Notes: generated from the sequence alone by a model not told the origin. A stretch of 64,000 nucleotides of DNA from Chitinophaga arvensicola (GCF_900110835.1 NZ_FOJG01000002.1:896979-960978), one strand, 5' to 3'; positions 45,536 through 54,530 are shown, counted from the stretch's first letter. Numbers and translations are program-made.

Positions 45536-46441
45536 TCAAACCTTACGAAAAGCAGAGGGGTTCTTTTTGGTCTGCTTTTTAAAGAAGTTATTAAAATGGG
45601 CCTGGTCTTCAAATCCAAGCACATAACTGATTTCGGCGATGTTCCAGTTCGTATGTTTAAGCAGGGCTTTTGCTTCTGCAGTAACACGCTCGAAGATATG
45701 ATAGGTGGTGGTGTGTCCTGTAGTCTTTTTTATGGCCCTGTTCAGGTAATTGACATGCACGGACAGCTTATCTGCAAAGGCCTGCGGGGAACGGAATTCA
45801 AAACGCTGGGCGGTGGTTTGAATGGGAAACTGGCGTTCGAGCAGTTCATTAAATACGGCAGTAATACGGGAGCCGGCATCCGGATGTTTAAACAACTGCT
45901 CTGATGGCTGGAGCTTCATCGCCAGGTAAATCAGCTCACTCACATAGTTTTTGATCAGTTCATATCTGTAGATGTAATCAGTGGCCAGTTCCTTCATCAT
46001 CTTTCTGAAAATAATCATTACCTCCCCGGTATCTTCCTCATTCAGGCGGAATACCGGCTGTGCGGAAGAAGCAAACAATGGTAGTTCGAGGAGATTCAGG
46101 CGGAGACTTTCATGAAAAAATTCGCTCTTAAATACGCAAAAAAAGCCTTTGGTATCCCGATGCAGCGGTTCGTAAGTATAGGGAACCTGCGGATTAAAGA
46201 AAAGCAACGTATTACCGTTTACGGGAATGCTCTTATCCCCATAATGAAAGATATTGCTTCCCTGGAAGAACATTATCTTAAAGAAATCCCGCCGTATGTA
46301 CGTAGGAGAAGTAGTACCTGAAATGAGCCGGTCTTCTATGCAAAAAACATTGAACTGACCGATATCCCGTTTCAGGTTTTCGGAAAGACCATTCAACTTA
46401 TGCCGGTAAAACTCCTCCAGTGTTTCTGTTGCTTTTGCCAT
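45536..46441 (-). CDS. AraC-family transcription regulator
   Basis: A 301-residue regulator (ATG at 46441; a GTG one codon upstream is possible). The N-terminal AraC-binding-like sensor includes RRDFFKIMFFQGSNIFHYG and LLFFNPQVPYTYEPL. The C-terminal DNA-binding domain (~200-301) reads FADKLSVHVNYLNRAIKKTTG and IAEISYVLGFEDQAHFNNFFKKQTKKNPSAFR. It is the first regulator in the minus-strand run and likely controls the SDR gene that begins 68 bp downstream. Confidence 0.9.
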   Translation of the reverse strand: MAKATETLEEFYRHKLNGLSENLKRDIGQFNVFCIEDRLISGTTSPTYIRRDFFKIMFFQGSNIFHYGDKSIPVNGNTLLFFNPQVPYTYEPLHRDTKGFFCVFKSEFFHESLRLNLLELPLFASSAQPVFRLNEEDTGEVMIIFRKMMKELATDYIYRYELIKNYVSELIYLAMKLQPSEQLFKHPDAGSRITAVFNELLERQFPIQTTAQRFEFRSPQAFADKLSVHVNYLNRAIKKTTGHTTTYHIFERVTAEAKALLKHTNWNIAEISYVLGFEDQAHFNNFFKKQTKKNPSAFRKV

Positions 46442-46496
46442 CACTTGCTTCTCCTCCTTGTAAAATTGAAACTTTTTACACGAAGTACCAAATCCG

Positions 46497-48173
46497 CTAT
46501 TTGTCCGGGTGCAGGTGCAAGGTAAGCGGTATGCTCACGTATACCGGAGGATACCCCTTGGGCAATTTGGTTTTGAAATCGGGATGCAGCCAGTTTACCG
46601 TAAATGTGCCCACAATATCATTGCCCGCCACAGTACCCGTAAAAGCGCCGTTGTCGAATTCAATGTGCAATGATTGCCCGTCAAAATCTATCTTCTTCGC
46701 CACATTGCTGGCAAATTTACGGGAGCTATAGCCGGGGGTGTTTACGAAGTTCATCCCGGCCTCAAACTCCGCTGTGAGATTATCATTTTTAAACAGCAGG
46801 TAAGCATATCCGAGGTACAGACTGGAACGAATACCGCTGGGATTAGCCGGCAGCCCGTTTGCGGCTTCCAGCTCCAGGTAGGTAACAGATGATCCGCCGT
46901 CCGAAAATCCATCATATTGCAGGTTACATTTAAATATATTATTCCCCCTTGCGATCAGGCATGTATCGAAAAACGGATTGGCCCTGTTCCACTGTACCGC
47001 ATAAAAACAGATATTGGCGGTCGACATGGTTGCTTTAAACAAAATAGACTTATCTACAAAAGTAAAGTAGTTGCTTTGGATCACCTTGAAGGAGACTTCC
47101 TGCAGCGGGTCCACTATGATACAATTCTTTACGCCATCTGCAAATTCCTTACTATTAATTTTGCTCCTTAGCCCTGCCGCATCACCGGCTTTCACCATTG
47201 CAAATGTTTCTTTGGTAAACAGCGTAGAATTCTCGGCGCAGCTAATATATTTCCTGTCTACCGTAGGTACAAAAATATTCAGGAGATATGCCGTTAAAGA
47301 AAACGCGTTTATCCGGTCGGCGCTGGCATATTCTGCGCTTCCATCATCTTCTCCCAGACCCGTTCTCATTTTAATATCAAACTTGCCATCACCCTGTAAA
47401 GTGTAGGACTCACTTTCTGTGCTTCTGCCAGTATAAACCATTCCTATCCCGTTCATCACATCGCTGATAGATCCCGGAAACACCTGGTGTCCATTCACCG
47501 GAAACTTTCCTGTATACTGTCCGTCTTTATACACCCCAATCACGGTATGAAAAATATTGTCATCGCTGTAAAAGTTCAACACCCTGCCTTCCCTGGTAAA
47601 GTTCACGGGCATATGCTTCCGCGATAACTTCGCCGTAGACGCAGTTTGAATAACAGCATCCAATCGGCTCACCAATTCCAGGTTGGTAGTGTCCAGGATG
47701 TTTTTTCCTGCCAGCACCAGTTTGTTTATTTCCGCTACCAGCGCCGGAAAATCCTTGTTCTTTTTAAACTGTGGAATGAGGGCTTTTTTTCCACTATCTG
47801 AAATGGACCGCACCAGGTCTGTATTCATTAACAGCATCACCGCTGTTGAGGTAACATTAATTTCCTTATCCGTAGCCTGATCGGCCGTATATCCGGCCAA
47901 TATCAGCTTACCACCGGGATCTGTCACAAAAGTGGGCGTGTAATTAATGGAGCTGTCTCCCAGGTCAAACCGGTTATCTTTTACAGCAGCTACTTTATAG
48001 GGAGCTACCACGGACAATGTGCTGGTATTGATGGTACTTCCCGCAGGTAGTACAATTGTTCCTGTTACCTTTCCGGGTGGATCTGTTTGTCCGCCTGATT
48101 GGTCAGGATTCTTTTTACACGAAATAATACAGGTGAATAATGCCAGGAAGGCAGAGAGGAATCGGGGTTTCAT
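46497..48173 (-). CDS. large lipoprotein of unknown function
   Basis: A 558-residue lipoprotein (MKPRFLSAFLALFTCIISC, Cys19). An N-terminal beta-rich part (GKVTGTIVLPAGSTINTSTL, VKDNRFDLGDSSINYTPTFV) resembles a carboxypeptidase-regulatory fold. A middle helical segment (~110-190) and a long beta-rich C-terminus (FTGTVAGNDIVGTFTVNWLH near the end) follow, in which I recognise no family. It lies 98 bp downstream of the pepsin-like gene on the same strand, so the two may be expressed together. Confidence 0.65.
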   Translation of the reverse strand: MKPRFLSAFLALFTCIISCKKNPDQSGGQTDPPGKVTGTIVLPAGSTINTSTLSVVAPYKVAAVKDNRFDLGDSSINYTPTFVTDPGGKLILAGYTADQATDKEINVTSTAVMLLMNTDLVRSISDSGKKALIPQFKKNKDFPALVAEINKLVLAGKNILDTTNLELVSRLDAVIQTASTAKLSRKHMPVNFTREGRVLNFYSDDNIFHTVIGVYKDGQYTGKFPVNGHQVFPGSISDVMNGIGMVYTGRSTESESYTLQGDGKFDIKMRTGLGEDDGSAEYASADRINAFSLTAYLLNIFVPTVDRKYISCAENSTLFTKETFAMVKAGDAAGLRSKINSKEFADGVKNCIIVDPLQEVSFKVIQSNYFTFVDKSILFKATMSTANICFYAVQWNRANPFFDTCLIARGNNIFKCNLQYDGFSDGGSSVTYLELEAANGLPANPSGIRSSLYLGYAYLLFKNDNLTAEFEAGMNFVNTPGYSSRKFASNVAKKIDFDGQSLHIEFDNGAFTGTVAGNDIVGTFTVNWLHPDFKTKLPKGYPPVYVSIPLTLHLHPDK

Positions 48174-48271
48174 AGTGGATTATTTATACCATTGTAAGGT
48201 ACAGTAATCCGGTTTGTTACGACATTGAATAACAAATGAATAACATTTTTGAAACCACTATAGCACTGAAA

Positions 48272-49417
48272 CTATACCGGCTTAATACCGATCAGGTAAT
48301 TGGAATAATCGATGATAAAATTATTATTTATAAAAAACCACAATCCCCAGACGGATCTCTTCAGCCTGTCTGTATTATTCGGTACCATTGTAATTTTCCG
48401 GTTCTTTTTGTCCGCTACAAAGCTGTAACGGAATCCTTCCCTGGCGGTGAAACTCACCTGCGTCTGATCATCCAGCACATAGGAATTATCTGAAAAGCTG
48501 TTCATATCGGCAATACTTCCACCCCGTTTGGTACCGCTGTCGAACAGGATATCGCCTGTGGTTTCCATCCCGTTGATCCGTAGTTTGCCCACCACCATGG
48601 GCGATAGTACATGGCTGTTGTTCTTCATTTTCTTTTGCTGTAGAATATAGCCATCTTCCATACTATTCGTAAGTCCTACCTGCAATAAAGGTGCGGCACA
48701 GATCACCCGGTTATTATGCTGACTCACCACTTGCGGATGATCCGCGCTGCCGGTCGCTGATAGCTGGATTCCTGCATATACACCTCTTCGGTAATTAAGA
48801 TAAGCAAACGGGCTTTTCATATATTTCCTGGCAGTTGCCACTTCTTCGCTCAACGGATGCACATTCTCGACGCCACAGATACCATTTACAATAGAATCGT
48901 GATCGATGGCCGCTTCTTCGCCGGTAAGCAACTTCACACCCCTGTAAATGAGAAATACAGGCATTTGCCGGGTCGTTACCTCGTGGGTGTTATCACCTAA
49001 CGTAACAGTGGTATAAGCAATCTGCCCATAGTACATTCTGTTATTGGGTGCGTCTCCATAGCTGGTAGAATCCTTGATAGCGGTAATAGTGATACCATCC
49101 AGCGTCATTACCCGCCGGCCTCTCAGGTCAATTCCATCAGGTGTTACCATTTCCCCCGGCAATACCGCCTTCGCATCCAGCACCAGGCCTTCAGAACCGG
49201 TATCAAAAACCGTTTTCAATTCCACTTTTTTCAAACCCAACTGCGTAATGCCTAACAACAGCCGGTCGGTATAGCCTCCATCTTTTACCATCAACAGATT
49301 GAGCGGGGTGGGTTGGCTTATCTCAGGACCACCTGGAGGAATAGCAGATACAGAAAAGAATGTCAAAATAATAGCCACCGAAAATAAGCACTTAAAACTC
49401 ATCTCAACTTTTCTCAT
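48272..49417 (-). CDS. exported pepsin-like (A1/DUF3443-type) protein
   Basis: A 381-residue exported protein from the ATG at 49417 (an alternative at 49402; the frame reaches 49450). It has both lobes of a pepsin-type aspartic protease: VFDTGSEGLVL with Asp72, and ILFDSGTKRGG with Asp293. Between them, YGQIAYTTVTLGD resembles the pepsin flap strand and DSIVNGICGVENVHPLS the DGILGLG turn; the end, FFINNNFIIDYSNYLIGIKPV in two parts, resembles the closing strand of pepsin (x-x-N-x-x-x-x-F-D-x-x-N-x-x-I-G). Pepsin-fold proteins are rare in bacteria; DUF3443 is the nearest family I know. Secreted or periplasmic. A perfect -7 box (TACTTTTG, 49455-49462) fits the 49417 start. Confidence 0.7.
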   Translation of the reverse strand: MRKVEMSFKCLFSVAIILTFFSVSAIPPGGPEISQPTPLNLLMVKDGGYTDRLLLGITQLGLKKVELKTVFDTGSEGLVLDAKAVLPGEMVTPDGIDLRGRRVMTLDGITITAIKDSTSYGDAPNNRMYYGQIAYTTVTLGDNTHEVTTRQMPVFLIYRGVKLLTGEEAAIDHDSIVNGICGVENVHPLSEEVATARKYMKSPFAYLNYRRGVYAGIQLSATGSADHPQVVSQHNNRVICAAPLLQVGLTNSMEDGYILQQKKMKNNSHVLSPMVVGKLRINGMETTGDILFDSGTKRGGSIADMNSFSDNSYVLDDQTQVSFTAREGFRYSFVADKKNRKITMVPNNTDRLKRSVWGLWFFINNNFIIDYSNYLIGIKPV

Positions 49418-49554
49418 TGGAAAGGCATTAAAAATTGTTGCAGGTATCAAGGTTCAAAAGTAAATGAATGGCTAATAGACTATTACCCGCTATCAAGGTT
49501 TAATACATGAGTACGTAAATGATGTAAAGACTTCCTCCCCCAAAGTTTTACTGT

Positions 49555-50766
49555 TTATCGTTCTTTTTTAAAATGATAGGCTGCCATAAAAGCTCCCACA
49601 AAAGCCACTATTCCAAATAGCCTGAATGCCTTATGCAGTCCTATATTTACGATCAGGCTAAAGACGAGGCTTCCGAATCCATAGCCCATAAAAAGAAAAA
49701 AGGCAAACAAGCCTGTCGCAGCGCCCTTTTTCGGAGATAGTGTAGTTATAATGGCCGCAAATAAAGGGTGGGTTAACTCAAAGCCAAATGATAACGTCAC
49801 AATAAAAATGCAGGAGGCCGCCAATGAATAATTCATGCTCAGCAGAATAGCCGATACGGCGCCGATCAGTATGCCGATCGGGATAATTCTGTTGCGACCA
49901 TACTTATCGGCCAGTTTCCCCAGCAACGGCCCTAGCAGCAATCCTGGTATCCCATAGCCGAGCAGTGCAAAACCTACTCCCTGCTCATCCAGCTGATAAT
50001 TTTTAAAGAAGAAGTAGCCGGTCCAGGCGAACACCCCGCTATGAAACATCCCATTAAATAACACGAAGAGATACGTTCTCCGGCCACGGGGCAGCAGCTA
50101 TATCTCTTTCATGGATCTGTACAGGGTCATAAAACCCGCAGCAGTTTGTACGCTGCGCTGCCTGAAATTCCGGCGATACAACATCAGCAACAGCAAGATC
50201 AGAATACCAACAGCTGCCACTGCCCAGAACAACATCTGCCAGCCTAGCTTAGCGGCAAACAAGGCGCCCACGCTGGAGCCAAAGGCAGTCCCCCCTGCCA
50301 TACAACCGAAAAAAATGCCGAGAGCATGGCCACGTTTTTCATAAGGAAATTTATCACCAATCCACCCGATGGTGATAGGCGCAACCCCACCGGCTCCTAT
50401 TCCTGTCAATAACCGGAGTACAATCATCTGCGTAATAGAACTGCAAAAACCAGTACAGGCCGTCAATACAATAAAGCAGATCAACGAGAACAAAATGACC
50501 GGAAACCGGCCGTACTTGTCCGACAGCGGCCCATAAACAAGGGTGGCGGCACCGTAGCCCAACAGATAGGCAGGCTCAATAAAACTCACGTGCCGGACAG
50601 ACACACCAAAATCCGTGGATAACCCCGGTAATATCGGCGCCACCATAAATCCCTGAAAGAAGATAATAAAAGTTCCCAGCGATAAGATAGTGACAAGGAA
50701 CATAGGTGGCTCCAAAGTGGCCGGAAGCGCCTGTGCGAAGGTACTTTGCTGTTGATTCGATTTCAT
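49555..50766 (-). pseudogene. MFS transporter interrupted by one in-frame TAG
   Basis: One 404-codon frame runs from the ATG at 50766 to 49555, the normal length of an MFS drug/sugar permease. A TAG at 50098-50100 (codon 223) cuts it. The first half (222 aa) holds TM1-6, with the motif-A loop GPLSDKYGRFPV and GAGGVAPITIGWI; the second half resumes in the same frame (LPRGRRTYLFVLFNGMFHSGVF), holding TM7-12 with GKLADKYGRNRIIPIG. The stop lies in the central loop between the two six-helix bundles; an ATG at 50064 could restart the second half. Choices: recent pseudogene, sequencing error, stop read-through, or a split transporter. Substrate unknown. Confidence 0.85.
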
Positions 50767-51070
50767 TGGGCATTTACTTTTTATGCAATTAATGATGACA
50801 ATAAGAGAGCGGCTCCGGTCAGCATCAAAAGAGCATCCAATCCCTGATCTGTTACTACTGTTAATGTGATGACGATACGCATGTCCCGTGTAAAATGTAC
50901 AGGGCAAAATTATAAGCATTGATAAAATGAGGGACTGTACACAGTAGGTAATTATGACCGGTACAGATGTATGGTGAGCTGTATCAAGGAGATGATAATC
51001 ACAGCACATTAAAAGGCCCGCAGGCAACTGCCTGCGGGCCTTTTTTCATTGTTCCCTGCCTGATATACAT
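50767..51070. other. intergenic region upstream of the MFS gene
   Basis: No gene seen. It contains a perfect -7 box on the minus strand (TAATTTTG, 50905-50912), an inverted pair TGTACAG (50896-50902) / CTGTACA (50935-50941) around it, and a terminator at 51011-51044. Confidence 0.55.
51011..51044. terminator. rho-independent terminator
   Basis: Stem AAAAGGCCCGCAGGC / GCCTGCGGGCCTTTT (15 bp) with an AACT loop. It ends the minus-strand glycosidase gene that stops at 51071. Confidence 0.9.
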
Positions 51071-52363
51071 TTACTTCTTTACCTCATCAAACATTTTAAT
51101 AGCGGTGTACAAAACACCTGCCTCTCCCCTGAAGGTACCGGATCCTCTTGGTTTGTTATCAACGGAATACCACTCATAAAATCCGTTATTATCTTTCACA
51201 CGTTTTACCATGGGCAGCACCTGTTCGTAGGCTTCCTTTATAAATCCGTATTTAATCAGCTGTTGAATCATCCTGCCACCAAACCAGGTCCAGTCGCCGC
51301 CATTCTGATAGCTATATACCGGGTTCATGATCTTATTCACGAAATAGCCTTCCGGATAAGGAGGATACAATGTTAACCCGATGGAAGGCGCGCCTGCCTG
51401 TTTCACCCTTTTCACCATTTCATTCAGCGAAAGCTTCACTTCCTGTTTGGTTAACAAACCGGCTTCAATGGCAATAGTAGTACCTCCGAAATAATAGATC
51501 TCATTCTCCTTAAAACCGGCAGGAAAAGGAGAGCCTTTCAGGTAAATATGCGGAATAAACTTCTGGTTCTTTTTATCCCAGAGGTATTTCCTGCAATTAG
51601 CCGCCACGCTATTTTTTATGGGTTCCCATTGCTGACGGGTAGCAGGTAGCATTTCCATCAGGTTATTCATGGCTATAATAAACATGGCATTGTCGTAGAT
51701 GTCAATAGCAGGATGCGTGTTATTGTCCAGGTCTACGCCCCATCCATGTTCTGGCTGCACATCTCCCCAGTCGGCCGTAGTAGCGCCGGTAATCAGGCCA
51801 TATTGCTGGTTGAATTTATTTTTCATGAGAAAATCCATGCAATATTCCAGGCGTGCGGCTACGGTTTTATCGCCAATCTTTTCCTGTAGTATACTGCTGT
51901 CACCGGTTACCTGGATGTATTTATACACCGCCTGTACCAATGAACTTTCCTGGTCTGTTTCTACGGTGTTCTTATGACCGGCATAGCGTGGTTCCAGTTT
52001 GGAATAGCTAAAATCGGTTTCGCCTTTGCCAATTTTCTCTGCGGGCGTAAATCCGTCGATGATATTGCCGTCATCGCCCTGCATTCTGAAAAACACCAGC
52101 AGGTTTTCTTTCAACACGTCGGGGGTATTTACCTGGGCAGCGAGCTCGATAAAGGTATTGTAGTCACGGATCCATACCTCGCGGTAGCCATCTCCCGCAT
52201 TAAACCCGGCTTTCATCACTTCCAGGGCTTTCGATTTCACAAAGGGAAAGTAGGCCATTGCTTTCTTTTCTGCAGACGTTTCGTCTGTGGTACGTTTAAC
52301 CTGTGCCGTGCCTGTAACAGCAAAGAGCATCAGGCCCCATACGAATGAAGATTGTATTTTCAT
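51071..52363 (-). CDS. exported six-hairpin glycosidase-like protein
   Basis: A 430-residue exported protein (signal peptide MKIQSSFVWGLMLFAVTGTAQ, ATG at 52363). It has the alpha/alpha toroid of MGH1/GH63/GH15-like enzymes: YREVWIRDYNTFIELAAQV with a Trp-x-Arg-Asp substrate motif, VETDQESSLVQAVYKYIQVTG, a stretch with WGDVQPEHGWGVDLD, DIYDNAMFIIAMNNL, YFGGTTIAIEAGLL and NGGDWTWFGGRMIQQL. The WIRDY and GxW/D motifs point to a retaining or inverting exo-glucosidase/mannosidase type, but I cannot give the family. It is divergent from mannose-6-phosphate isomerase, so a mannose- or glucose-containing oligosaccharide is a reasonable guess. Confidence 0.75.
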   Translation of the reverse strand: MKIQSSFVWGLMLFAVTGTAQVKRTTDETSAEKKAMAYFPFVKSKALEVMKAGFNAGDGYREVWIRDYNTFIELAAQVNTPDVLKENLLVFFRMQGDDGNIIDGFTPAEKIGKGETDFSYSKLEPRYAGHKNTVETDQESSLVQAVYKYIQVTGDSSILQEKIGDKTVAARLEYCMDFLMKNKFNQQYGLITGATTADWGDVQPEHGWGVDLDNNTHPAIDIYDNAMFIIAMNNLMEMLPATRQQWEPIKNSVAANCRKYLWDKKNQKFIPHIYLKGSPFPAGFKENEIYYFGGTTIAIEAGLLTKQEVKLSLNEMVKRVKQAGAPSIGLTLYPPYPEGYFVNKIMNPVYSYQNGGDWTWFGGRMIQQLIKYGFIKEAYEQVLPMVKRVKDNNGFYEWYSVDNKPRGSGTFRGEAGVLYTAIKMFDEVKK

Positions 52364-52602
52364 GCTATAACTATTAATCTGTATGCCTTTGTTCCCCCGA
52401 CAATAACCGGGCGTCATATCGCATAAATCTTTGAATGTATAAACATACTATTTTTCCGGATGATGGCAAATTTTAATTGCACAACGCGGGATCATTTTTT
52501 CTCAGACACCACAACTAACCTTATTATAGCTATTATAACAGGTAAAAAAGAAGCCTGCCGGGTACCGGTCAAAACTTTTTTGGAAAATCGGCCATTTCGA
52601 TA

Positions 52603-52624
52603 TATGTTTGTACATACATACATA
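52603..52624. repeat. 22-bp imperfect palindrome
   Basis: TATGTTTGTA, CA, TACATACATA; the arms match at 9 of 10 positions. It overlaps a short ACAT tandem run. A candidate operator between two divergent sugar genes. Confidence 0.4.
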
Positions 52625-52640
52625 TTATTATTGAATGATT

Positions 52641-52695
52641 AATACTGTAAAAACTTCCTTTTTCTTCCAACAGAAGAAAAGGATTTTATAGTATT
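52641..52695. repeat. 55-bp inverted repeat (leader hairpin) before manA
   Basis: The arms pair over 23 bp: outer stem of 12 (AATACTGTAAAA with TTTTATAGTATT, one G-U), inner stem TCCTTTT / AAAAGGA, and tip CTTC / GAAG with a 5-nt loop; bulges of 3 and 1 nt on the left arm only. It ends 38 nt before the ATG at 52734. There is no T tail, so it is not a plain terminator. Confidence 0.6.
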
Positions 52696-52733
52696 GATCC
52701 AGCTGTTGCACGACAACGATAAATCATCAGACA

Positions 52734-54494
52734 ATGAGAAAAACTTCACAGGCGCTATTACCTCTAAATACACCCGCAACAGATACAGCAGTATATAATA
52801 TTTACCCCTTTTTTATTTCCGGTGAAAAAGTTGATACCGGATTCGCTACGCTGGCAGCCGCTATCGCCAACGAAAAAGTAATTATCATCGATGGTTATGG
52901 TGGTGTGTTATGGGAAAAACTCAGGGAGCACCTGCAAGCAGCGCTGAATAAAGAAAATAAAACTATCGCCTGGTATAACATCAGCAATTGCTTAAAACCT
53001 GCCGCAGAAATAGCTGGCATGATCGCCCCGAGCATGAACGGAGACGATCCGGTATTCGGAAAAAAATATACGGGCGACCTGGTAGATTTCTTTGATGTGC
53101 AACAGTTGAAAGGGATTCACCCCGATCCAACGGCGGATCTTTTCATTGTGTACGGTACAGGCGCTGCCCTCGCAGGCGTGAACGGAAAACTGCTGTATGC
53201 AGATGTACCAAAGAATGAAATTCAGTACCGTATGCGGGCGGATGCTATCACCAATCTTGGCGCCGGTGAAACAGCAGCGCATTCCCAGATGTACAAGCGT
53301 TTCTATTTTGTTGACTGGCCGGTACTGAGCAAACATAAAGCAAAATTACTTCCTCATATAGATTACATTATCGATGAGCAACGTGTACAGGACATTACCT
53401 GGATGAGCGGAGAAGCTTTCCGGAATACACTGCAACACATGCTTAAACAACCGTTCCGGGCAAGACCCTGGTTTGAAGCCGGCGTATGGGGCGGCGACTG
53501 GATGAAAAAACACATTCCCCAGCTCAACCAGGACGAAGTGAATTATGCATGGTCCTTCGAACTGATTACCCCTGAAAACGGGATTGTGATTGCAGGCGAC
53601 CATCACTTACTGGAGGTATCTTTCGATTACCTGCTTTTTGCAGATAATCAAAAACTACTTGGCAAAGCCGCTGAAAGATTCGGGACAGAGTTTCCTATCC
53701 GCTTTGATTTCCTCGACACGTACGATGGCGGTAATCTCTCTATCCAGTGTCATCCGAGAACGGCCTATGCGAAGGCTTATTTCGGGGAGAATTTCACGCA
53801 GGACGAAACGTATTACATACTTGACTGTGAACCCGATGCCAATGTGTACCTGGGTTTCCACGAAAAGATCAACCCTGAGCAGTTCAGAACTGCGTTAATA
53901 GCTGCACAGGAAAAGGGTACTGAGCTGGAAGTGGAAAAATATATACAGAAATTCCAGGCACATAAACACGACTTATTCCTCATTCCCAACGGCACAGTGC
54001 ATGCCTCCGGGAAAAACAACATGGTACTCGAAATCAGCAGCACGCCTTATATTTTCACGTTCAAAATGTACGATTGGCTACGACTGGGTCTTAACGGACA
54101 ACCACGCCCTATCAATATTGACCATGCCATGAACAACCTTTACTTCGACCGGAAAGGTGATTATGTAACCGAAAAATTAATATCGCAGCCTGTAGTGGAA
54201 GAAGAATGGGAAGGTGGCCGTAAAGTAAAGTTGCCTACCCATGAAGAGCATTTTTACAACGTTTACCGCTACGAATTTACCGGCAGCATCACTATCGCCA
54301 CCAACAATCAATGCCATCTGTGTATGCTGGTAGAAGGAGAAAAAATATCCGTTGAGAGTGACGGTAATTCATCTATCTTCCATTATGCAGAAACATTTGT
54401 GGTACCTGCAGCGGCCGGAAGCTATACTATTACCAATACCGGCAAAGGAAAAGCCTTTGTAGTAATGTCGCACGTGAAAGATGACCATTGCTGA
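52734..54494 (+). CDS. manA: class I mannose-6-phosphate isomerase with N-terminal kinase-like domain
   Basis: A 586-residue protein, about 200 residues longer than a plain ManA. Residues ~1-190 look like a P-loop-free nucleoside-kinase-like or phosphotransferase-like domain (KVIIIDGYGGVLWEKLREHL, FFDVQQLKGIHPDPTADLFIV, RMYKRFYFVDWPVLSKHKA as in the family). Residues ~240-586 are cupin-type phosphomannose isomerase: WGGDWMKKHIPQL, LSIQCHPRTAYAKAYFGENF (Zn-binding Q-x-H-P), DETYYILDC (Zn-binding Glu), and LFLIPNGTVHASGKNNMVLE (G-T-V-H). The product converts mannose-6-phosphate to fructose-6-phosphate. It sits 36 bp before a sugar porter, so mannose uptake and entry are coupled. The job of the N-terminal domain is not known. 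Confidence 0.85.
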   Translation: MRKTSQALLPLNTPATDTAVYNIYPFFISGEKVDTGFATLAAAIANEKVIIIDGYGGVLWEKLREHLQAALNKENKTIAWYNISNCLKPAAEIAGMIAPSMNGDDPVFGKKYTGDLVDFFDVQQLKGIHPDPTADLFIVYGTGAALAGVNGKLLYADVPKNEIQYRMRADAITNLGAGETAAHSQMYKRFYFVDWPVLSKHKAKLLPHIDYIIDEQRVQDITWMSGEAFRNTLQHMLKQPFRARPWFEAGVWGGDWMKKHIPQLNQDEVNYAWSFELITPENGIVIAGDHHLLEVSFDYLLFADNQKLLGKAAERFGTEFPIRFDFLDTYDGGNLSIQCHPRTAYAKAYFGENFTQDETYYILDCEPDANVYLGFHEKINPEQFRTALIAAQEKGTELEVEKYIQKFQAHKHDLFLIPNGTVHASGKNNMVLEISSTPYIFTFKMYDWLRLGLNGQPRPINIDHAMNNLYFDRKGDYVTEKLISQPVVEEEWEGGRKVKLPTHEEHFYNVYRYEFTGSITIATNNQCHLCMLVEGEKISVESDGNSSIFHYAETFVVPAAAGSYTITNTGKGKAFVVMSHVKDDHC

Positions 54495-54530
54495 GCGGGC
54501 TTTTGAAAACATCTAATTATACCTGAACTT

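Larger units (their letters stand above)
52364..52733. other. 370-bp divergent intergenic region with palindromes
   Basis: No gene seen. Holds a 22-bp imperfect palindrome (52603-52624) and a 55-bp inverted repeat (52641-52695) in the leader of the plus-strand gene. Confidence 0.6.

Noticed and set aside
52611..52624. ACAT microsatellite as a phase-variation tract
   Set aside because: Only about three units, outside a coding frame and far from the -33/-7 spacing.
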